The notes beneath the pieces are model-generated. The model did not search any database and was not told the origin of the DNA. It was given only the letters and a program-made list of their open reading frames with translations. From Actinomortierella ambigua (lineage: Eukaryota > Mortierellomycota > Mortierellomycetes > Mortierellales > Mortierellaceae): a DNA stretch of 14,919 nucleotides. Below, piece after piece: positions 1 to 6,490 of this stretch (within the stretch, counting starts at the first letter, position 1; the number at the start of each line of letters is the position of its first letter). The DNA lies in assembly GCA_016098155.1 (NCBI GenBank), contig JAAAJB010000742.1:1-14919 (forward strand), given 5' to 3'. Both the position numbers and the translations under genes were made by a program.

Positions 1-96
1 TGTCAGATATCATTGTCTACGAGATGTCAGATATCATTGTCTACGAGATGTCAGATATCATTGTCTACGAGATGTCAAATGTCTTACAAGATGTCC
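1..96. repeat. 24-bp tandem repeat, three exact copies plus one decayed copy
   Basis: Three identical 24-bp units lie head to tail at 1-24, 25-48 and 49-72. Each begins TGTCAGATATCATTG and ends CTACGAGA. A fourth unit at 73-96 starts TGTCA but has diverged. The array begins at base 1, so its real length to the left is unknown. The unit contains the palindrome GATATC. No supported gene covers it, although a 24-bp period would keep frame if an upstream coding sequence ended here. Confidence 0.95.
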
Positions 97-380
97 ATAC
101 ATAGATCATAGACGACAACATGTTGTGGACATAAGGACTTCCGTCATGGTTGGTGACTTATGAACTTAAAAGTTGATTGTGATCATGGTCGCATCAAGTG
201 TGGCGGAGGGAGGCCCTGAACGCCCACGCTATTATTAGGGACAAAGTTCAGCAACGCCTCAACAGAAGTTACCGATTTTCCACCATCGGGTTGTAATGCG
301 AGAATGCGAGAACATACAACTTAAAACTCTCCCTCTCCCTCTCTCTCCCTGTCTCCCTTTCAAAGCTCATCCCTTCTCCA
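97..380 (+). promoter_or_regulatory. Upstream region of the F-box-like gene with TATA-like box and CT-rich leader
   Basis: No gene is visible here. Just before the ATG at 381 there is a TATA-like TTAAAA at 321-326, followed at once by an almost pure pyrimidine run at 327-361. In fungi such CT-rich tracts often mark the region of transcription start, so this is probably the core promoter and short leader. Further upstream are a 12-bp perfect palindrome ACAACATGTTGT at 115-126 and 7-bp inverted repeats (ATGTCCA at 91-97, TGGACAT at 126-132). No function can be given to these. Confidence 0.5.
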
Positions 381-2636
381 ATGTCTCCTCTGCCTCTGGA
401 ATGCCTGGCTAACGTCGTTGAACATATTGACGACCCTCATAGTCTATTCTCGCTGTTGACCGTCAGCAAAGACATTTTCCCCTTGGCTGCACAACAACTC
501 TACAGCGATCCGCTCCGATACTCCGAGCTCCTTACCATCAAGCTTCTTGTTCTCCTTCGGGGTCTCCTCTTGCTATCACCAGTGAATGACAAAGACATCC
601 AGGTTGTTCGTCAAGCACTTGATGCCCCGCTAAGAGCAGACTCTGATCCACCATTGATGCTTGACTACCTCCAGTACATTCGATTCTTCATCATGCGACG
701 CACGCACGATAAAGAATATCGCCGAGTGTTCAACCTTGACGAGCTTCCTCATAGCCAGCAAGCCGTATCTCCACACCCTCGGCGTTTTGCTCTCCAATAT
801 GCCATTGTTGGTCGCCATTTATCTAACCTCCGGGAGTTTGGGATCGTGGCCAACGACATTGAACAGTATTTCCAGCTGGCCCCGCACCTGTCGTCCCTCG
901 TTAGGATTGCCATCCTTGACTGCCAGAAAGAGCATCTGAATCAACTGAAGGACCTCATTCTGGCTATCCAGCGTCACCAGGGTGCAAGCCGACTTACAGA
1001 CTGCCGGTTCCAAGTTGACACATTCGCTCCCTTGCGCAGCTTGATCGATCCCAATGATGTAATACAGGTGCTATCTCTCATGCCTCCGCTGAATTCGCAA
1101 GCATCGCTAATCTTCCCTCGCGCCGACGGATCACCAACGATCCTCGATCGACCCATGGACCACGCATTTGCACGTCTCATCAACATAACCATCGGCGGAA
1201 ATAGCACACGCGTACTGCCAATGAAGACATATTACCCCGACCTGACGACTTCCCAGATCCTTCAGCGATGCCGGGCTGTTCATCAGATTAACGCTGAGGT
1301 GTCAGAGATGGAGAACAAGGATCTGTTCTCCTGGGCTCCTTATGAAGCGGAGCAGCAACGTCAACAACAGCCTCACAGGAAGCCATGTAAACTGGTGAAC
1401 TTACAGGCGTTGCAGCTGAAGGTTCACGCACCTATCTCCGGCGATGATCCCCTCTCCGACACGAATGTCTGGATCCTGAAACCGGTCGATGATGCTCTCC
1501 GTGGTTTTGCTCATTCCCTAGTGCATCTCACTTTAAGGATCGGTGGAGTCTTGCCGCTTGCCAAGCCAGAATGGGGAGTTCCTCTCCTGTGTCCTCTTCT
1601 CCGTTGGTTGGATGTATTTTTGCCATGGGGAGTAGTCCTCGATGCCAGTACATGGGATCGTGTCCCGAAGCTCGAGGGGCTCACGTTCACTGTGACATTT
1701 CCTCAGCGACGATGGTGGCCTGTGGGCAGTCCAGATTCGCTTGATCCTGGCAGTGGATTACGAATCCGTCATCATGCTCTCCAGGAGTTGAGTTTGACGG
1801 ATGGAGCGATGGCTGTTTTCGATCCAGCATCGCTGGAAGACCTACTGAACCTGCACGGCCTCAATGTGAACACAAACACTGGACATGGAAATCACGTTTT
1901 TGGTGACAGCAGCAGTATCGGTACTCTCAACAGCGGCAACAACAACAGTATCAATCTCAGCAGCATCGACCAAGCCTCTCCGTACACATTGTTCCCGTGG
2001 ACATGGACATGGTCATTACCATCTTTGAGCACGCTTAACTTGAATGTCGACCTTTCGATCATCAACTTTCAATTCTCCATCCTTCATGGGTGCCCATCGT
2101 TATCAAGTATAAGGCTTTGGCACTCAGAACGAGCTAGGCCATTCCATCTGAATGTCAAACGTCATGTCACCTCTGGCCAGGAACACTATCAAGATCCAGT
2201 CTCTGCTTCATCGGACCAACAGCAACCGCAGCATCATCATCTCCATCAACAGATGGAAGGTGAATCGACATACACGTTCCCCAATCTCAGTACCCTGGAC
2301 TTGCAAGGCCCATGGATTATCACAGCCGATGAATTGTCCCATCTCACGCGAGCACTTCCAGGACTGGAGAGCCTCGTCTTGTTTCAGTCCCTTGAGTTTT
2401 CAAATCTTGGCGAAATTGAAACTTTCACCGATAAGGATCTGGTCGCCATGACGAGACACCACACCAAGTTGAACATGGTGCGCGTTCAACTTTCACGCTG
2501 GTCAGAAGCCGAGGAGCTGGGTCTTTACCAGATTCAACATAGAAGATCCTTTGTCCACAAGTGGGAGGGAGTTCGCTACTTGTTCCGGTCTCACAATAAT
2601 TTCGCTGAATACTCGACACATCGAAGTCCAAATTAA
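381..2636 (+). CDS. F-box-like protein with degenerate leucine-rich repeats
   Basis: A single uninterrupted 751-aa frame runs from ATG 381 to TAA 2634-2636. Residues 4-45 look like an F-box: LPLECLANVV opens it, followed by a helix-rich stretch ending in AAQQLYSDP, a layout common in fungal F-box proteins. The rest has irregular LxxLxL motifs (LQALQLKV, LVHLTLRI, LRWLDVFL, LQELSLTD, LSTLNLNV, LSTLDLQG, LESLVLFQ), typical of a decayed LRR solenoid. Polar low-complexity inserts lie near residues 490-530 (Ser/Asn) and 612-627 (Gln/His). Family knowledge suggests a substrate adaptor of an SCF ubiquitin ligase, binding Skp1 through the N-terminus and a target through the repeats. No target can be named. 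No intron is needed. Its 3' end faces the Sel1 kinase gene. The F-box call is moderate because the motif is divergent. Confidence 0.82.
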   Translation: MSPLPLECLANVVEHIDDPHSLFSLLTVSKDIFPLAAQQLYSDPLRYSELLTIKLLVLLRGLLLLSPVNDKDIQVVRQALDAPLRADSDPPLMLDYLQYIRFFIMRRTHDKEYRRVFNLDELPHSQQAVSPHPRRFALQYAIVGRHLSNLREFGIVANDIEQYFQLAPHLSSLVRIAILDCQKEHLNQLKDLILAIQRHQGASRLTDCRFQVDTFAPLRSLIDPNDVIQVLSLMPPLNSQASLIFPRADGSPTILDRPMDHAFARLINITIGGNSTRVLPMKTYYPDLTTSQILQRCRAVHQINAEVSEMENKDLFSWAPYEAEQQRQQQPHRKPCKLVNLQALQLKVHAPISGDDPLSDTNVWILKPVDDALRGFAHSLVHLTLRIGGVLPLAKPEWGVPLLCPLLRWLDVFLPWGVVLDASTWDRVPKLEGLTFTVTFPQRRWWPVGSPDSLDPGSGLRIRHHALQELSLTDGAMAVFDPASLEDLLNLHGLNVNTNTGHGNHVFGDSSSIGTLNSGNNNSINLSSIDQASPYTLFPWTWTWSLPSLSTLNLNVDLSIINFQFSILHGCPSLSSIRLWHSERARPFHLNVKRHVTSGQEHYQDPVSASSDQQQPQHHHLHQQMEGESTYTFPNLSTLDLQGPWIITADELSHLTRALPGLESLVLFQSLEFSNLGEIETFTDKDLVAMTRHHTKLNMVRVQLSRWSEAEELGLYQIQHRRSFVHKWEGVRYLFRSHNNFAEYSTHRSPN

Positions 2637-3032
2637 AAGATGATATGGGTATGTCGCCCCTTATTTTTTTTTGAACCCGACTCGCAATGAGTGCCACGGT
2701 CTGGTATTGCTAGGGCCGTTTGTATCTGGCAAACACGCGATGATTGATGATGTTGTTGATTCTGTTATGCGTGCATCAGTCATTTTATTCAAATCTTCAG
2801 CAAATTTGACAGTGTCTACATAGTCATCCATAATCCCCATTTTAGTTCCACGCAAACATTCACTATTGCCTCGAACCGCTGGAGATCGAAGGACATGGGT
2901 GCAGTATGGCATATACTAAGAGCTCATGTATTAGAATCTTTTCTAAAAGTCTTGCGGAACCTCCATGCATACATACATCTGTATCCTCATTCGCTAAATT
3001 TACTTGTGTCGCTAAACATCCTTGAATTGATT
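2637..3032. other. Gap between convergent genes, probable 3' untranslated regions
   Basis: The F-box-like gene ends at 2636 and the Sel1 kinase gene ends at 3033 on the other strand, so this 396-bp gap should hold both 3' UTRs. On the minus strand an AATAAAA lies at 2783-2789, about 245 bases after the kinase stop, and could be its polyadenylation signal. A T9 run follows the plus-strand stop near 2665. No convincing gene is present; an 83-codon minus-strand frame at 2661-2912 is treated as unproven. Confidence 0.45.
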
Positions 3033-5656
3033 CTACTCGGTCTCTTCATCATTGTCATGCTCCCAGTCAAGGCTTTCTTGAGCGAGCTCATACCCTTGCT
3101 CGGCTGCCTTGGTATACCACTTGACCGCCTCGGCGTCACTCTGATGAACGCCTTGTCCTTGCTCGTACATCCAGCCAAGGTTGAATTGCGCTCGCGCGAG
3201 TCCTTGCTCGGCTGCCTTTGTGTACCACTTGGCTGCCTCGACGTCGCTCTGATTGACTCCTCGCCCTTGTTCGTACATCCATCCAAGGTAACACTGTGCT
3301 TGTGCGTGCTCCTGTTCTGCTGCTTTGGTGTACCATTTGACCGCCTCGACATCGCTCTGATCGACTCCTCGCCCTTGCTCATACATCACTCCAACGCCAC
3401 ACTGTGCTTCTGTATTTCCTTGAACAGCCGCCCTTTTGTACCATTTGACTGCCTCGATAAAGCTCTGGTCAACTCCTAGTCCTTCATCGTACATACAGGC
3501 AAGGTTGAGCTGTGCCCCTACATGTCCTTTCTCGGCTGCCTTGGCATACCACTTGACCGCCTCGATACTGTCCTGATCGACCCCCCGTCCTTGGTCGTAC
3601 ATGCAGGCAAGATGGTACTGTGCACCTACGTCTTCTCGCTCAGCTGCTTTGGTGTACCAATGGGCAGCCTTCGCATCGCTCTGATCGACTCCTTCTCCCA
3701 AGTCATAAATCGCGCCAAGGTTGTACTGCGCCCCTACATGTCCTTGCTCAGCAGCCTTGGTGTACCATTTGAATGACTCTAAATCGTCCTTGTCCACACC
3801 ATGTCCCTGTCTGTAAAGCACTCCGAGGTTGTACTGTGCGAATGAATCCTCTTGCTCGGCTGCTTTGCTGAACCACTCAACAGCCTCAGTATCGTTCTTC
3901 TCGACTCCTTGTCCATGGTAGTACCGGACCCCAAGGTTGTACTGTGCGCCTGCATGTCCTTGCTCGGCGGCCTTGAGATGCCACTTGGCCGCCTCGACAC
4001 TGCTCCTTTCGACCCCTTCGCCTTCATCATACATCCAAGCAAGGTTGTACTGTGCGTGCGCATCCCCTCGTTCGGCTGCTTTGCTGAACCACTGGAAAGC
4101 CTCGGCATCGTCCTGTGCGACGCCTCGTCCAAGTGAGTACCATGAAGCCAATTTGATCTGAGCGTCGACCTCGCCTTGTTCGGCCGCCTTGCGGTACCAT
4201 CTCAGAGCCTCGATGTCATCCTGGTGCAGCCCGCCACGCCCATCCTCGTACATCTCGCCGAGCTTGATTTGGGCCTTGGCCACACCGTGCGCGGCCGCCT
4301 TGCGGTACCAGGTGGCTGCCTCGACATTGTTTCGAGCGACACCATCTTGGTCTTGGTCTTGGTCTCGCTGTAGCAGCTGCTGCTCGTACATCTCTCCGAG
4401 TGCGAGCTGTGCGGTGGCGTTACCGCGCTCGGCCGCCTTGCGGTACCACCACATGGCGTTTTCGAGATGTTGCTCAATGATTCCTGCACCCCAGCCATGA
4501 CGGTAGAGCCAGCCGAGAAAGAGGTGTGCGTCGGTGTTGTCTTGCCTGGCTGCTTGGCAAAAGTGCTGCACAACGCTGTCGTCCGTCTGGGGGAAACGGT
4601 CGTCGTCTGCATGGGCAGTGGTGTCGGGAGCAGGTGCCTCAACGGAGGACGACGATGGCTGGTCTTGCTTTGTGACAAGAGTAAGGTCATCATCGCTGAA
4701 AGTGAGCGAGATGGAGATGGCGTCATCATCATCATCAGTATCGTCGACCACGTCCTCCTGTTCCTCGTGCACCAAGATCACCTCGCTCGCTTCCGGTCGT
4801 TGGTCGGGGTCTTGGTGCCAGCAGCGCTCGACATACTGGCGATACTCGGTCGGAGTGTCGTCGGGCAATCGCTCACGATTCCCGCTCTTGACATGCAGGG
4901 CGATCAGTGCGCCATTGTCCTGGTCCTTGTAAGGCTGTGTACAGTTGGCTGCCATTTCCCACATGACGACGCCCAGCGCATAAATGTCCGTCTTGGCCGA
5001 GTAGGTGGGCTTCTCAGCGTCAAAGAGCTCCGGCGCGATCCACCTCAGCGTCCCGGCGAGCCCTCTTCCAGCACCAAACGACATGGACAGGTTGCCGCTC
5101 GCCGTGTGCCGGACCTGGGCGAGTCCAAAGTCGGCCAATTTGGCCTCCATGTGTTTGGTCAGGAGCACATTGGCACTCTTGAGATCGCGGTGAAGGACAG
5201 ACTCCTGATGGATGTACTCGAGCCCTCGAGCAATCTCGTGGGCGAGTCGTGCCTTGGCTGGCCAATCCAGCAAGTTGGCTTTGATGGCCTTGGAGAGAGT
5301 GCCCCTTTCGGCCAGCTCCATGACGAGGTACATGCGACCGTCTTGCTCGTGCGTCCGATAAAACTGGATGATGTGCTGGTGTCGGAGCGTCTTTAGGAGC
5401 TTGATCTCCTTCTGGATGGCGTGCTCGTGAAAATCCGTCTGGGTCAGGAAGAACGACTTTGCGGCACATCGCTGACAGCCCCAGCGAGCCTCTTGAACGG
5501 ACCCGGAGGCTCCTGCGCCGAGAGGGCTTCCTAAAACCAAGATGGATTGCAGTGATTTCAGAGAATGCTGGGTTTATGGGTTGGTGTGAGAAGAAGCTAT
5601 AGTAGATCGGTATCAATATACGTGGATACAATGTTTGTATGGGGTATTCTTACCAT
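3033..5656 (-). CDS. Protein kinase with C-terminal Sel1-repeat array
   Basis: Modelled as complement(join(3033..5567, 5654..5656)), 845 aa. The large exon has no ATG before the kinase domain; its frame opens near a TTG. The minus strand shows ATG at 5656-5654 followed directly by GTAAGA, and an AACCCAG acceptor ending at 5568 that restores frame, giving MHSLKSLQSILVLGSPLG at the N-terminus. The kinase domain (about 10-266) has the glycine loop GAGASGSV (18-25), Lys38 in CAAKSF, Glu55, HRDLKSANVLL with Asp129 and Asn134, DFG at 147-149, and TLRWIAPE ending at 181. All catalytic residues are present, so it should be active; the style is tyrosine-kinase-like. An acidic/Ser linker (271-330) leads to 13 full Sel1 repeats and a partial one (347-840). 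Sel1 arrays are alpha-solenoid scaffolds, so a signalling role is inferred. Its substrate is unknown. Confidence 0.9.
3087..4532 (-). repeat. Tandem array of 13 Sel1-repeat units (mostly 108 bp each)
   Basis: The coding DNA is built of 36-codon units of the form AQxxLGxMYxxGxGVxxxxxEAxxWYxKAAEQG. Unit 1 (kinase-proximal) is the most divergent. Unit 2 carries an extra stretch, RDQDQDQDG, from three GACCAA hexamers at about 4346-4366. The last three units, near 3087-3410, are most alike at protein level (MYEQGRGV and KWYTKAAEQ recur). This points to growth or homogenisation of the array at its 3' end. A half unit (LAQESLDWEHD) closes the protein. Confidence 0.92.
5568..5653 (-). other. 86-bp intron immediately after the kinase start codon
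   Basis: Read on the minus strand, the intron begins GTAAGAATACC right after ATG (5656-5654) and ends ATAAACCCAG at 5568. Both junctions are phase 0, and the downstream exon continues in the kinase frame. No other ATG occurs on this strand between 5657 and 5760, so the scanned first AUG would be this one. A later acceptor (GGTTTTAG ending at 5534) would not keep frame with this ATG. Confidence 0.72.
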
Positions 5657-5870
5657 AGAGACGGAAAAAAGGAGGAAGGGCTTTGATACGAAATTATTGA
5701 GAGAGTACAATGACTCGTGATGATGACAGAGGAGTCTGATGATGAGAAATGAAATGAGAAATGAAGAAAAAGATTAGCTTGTTACCCCAAGCACGTTCAG
5801 GTGCTTGTCAAAACTCCGAATACATTCGTGACACACATATGAGCACCATCACACTACCCACCTCGCCGCC

Positions 5871-5899
5871 TTTTTTTTTTTTTTTTTTTCTTTTTTTTT
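5871..5899. repeat. Interrupted homopolymer T19-C-T9
   Basis: Nineteen T, one C and nine T follow each other. On the kinase strand this is a poly-A tract about 215 bp upstream of the ATG. Long dA:dT tracts exclude nucleosomes and are common in fungal promoters, so a promoter role is plausible but not shown. Confidence 0.9.
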
Positions 5900-6358
5900 G
5901 GGAGGATAGAAAGCTCCTCTGTGTCCATGTACCACTGGATGGAATAAGATTCAACAACAGCACTGGTAGGCTCGCCAGTAGACACAATTAAGCTCCATCT
6001 GTTGGTGGGCCTCGTCTCAAAGAGCATGAAGTGGACACCGTATGGGGTTGAGACTAAAGCTCAACCTTTCGTCCATCTCCCCCCTTTCCTCCTTCTTTCT
6101 CTCCTAGGGCATCGTCAATATTTGGAGACCTTCGTACCATCCTGTAGCTACTCCTGTGACTTTGCCACGATCCTCGAGGCGCCTATCTGAATAGCAGAAA
6201 TGTTAGAGTGCCACTTACAGCACCTGTGGATCGTATGCCTGCCACACTGGCTGAATTGTCCTGGCTAACCTGAGAACTTTGTCGGCGATCCCTCCAATGG
6301 CAGAGCGGATTTTCATTTTTCTTCATTTTCAGCACTATTTAATTTTCTTGGGGGGAGC

Positions 6359-6413
6359 GATGTGGGGATGTGGAGATGTGGAAATGTGGAAATGTGGAGG
6401 GATGGGGGGGGGG
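6359..6413. repeat. 8-bp minisatellite (GATGTGGA-like) ending in G10
   Basis: Five successive 8-bp units read GATGTGGG, GATGTGGA, GATGTGGA, AATGTGGA and AATGTGGA from 6359 to 6398. A degraded unit and a run of ten G (6404-6413) follow. It lies 78 bp or more past the stop codon of the minus-strand F-box/LRR gene, so it would be in that gene's 3' UTR or flank, where its complement is C-rich. Confidence 0.88.
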
Positions 6414-6490
6414 AGAGAAGACATGAAAGGGTACTACCCCAATTGCGAGTGTGTTTGATCGTTTTCAGCGAGTGGATACGTGTGCGGCCC

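Larger units (their letters stand above)
5657..6490. other. Intergenic region: kinase promoter and 3' flank of the second F-box gene
   Basis: Both neighbours are on the minus strand, so the left part should hold the kinase promoter and leader, and the right part the 3' UTR of the F-box/LRR gene. The minus strand just upstream of the kinase ATG is pyrimidine-rich. A 7-bp-arm inverted repeat (CAAGCAC/GTGCTTG) lies at 5788-5807. ATTAAA on the minus strand at 6338-6343 is a possible polyadenylation signal for the F-box/LRR gene. Short open frames here are low-complexity and look non-coding. Confidence 0.5.

Noticed and set aside
2895..3479. 194-codon plus-strand frame
   Set aside because: It is antisense to the Sel1 repeats. 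Because the repeat unit is a multiple of three, stop-free antisense frames persist across units; the product is a periodic Leu/Ser-rich sequence without family features.
4467..5396. 309-codon plus-strand frame
   Set aside because: It is antisense to the kinase domain, whose catalytic motifs are clear on the other strand.
6200..6300. Possible RNA gene in the intergenic region left of the minisatellite
   Set aside because: I looked for tRNA arms and a TTCGA-type loop and found no cloverleaf; nothing supports an RNA gene.
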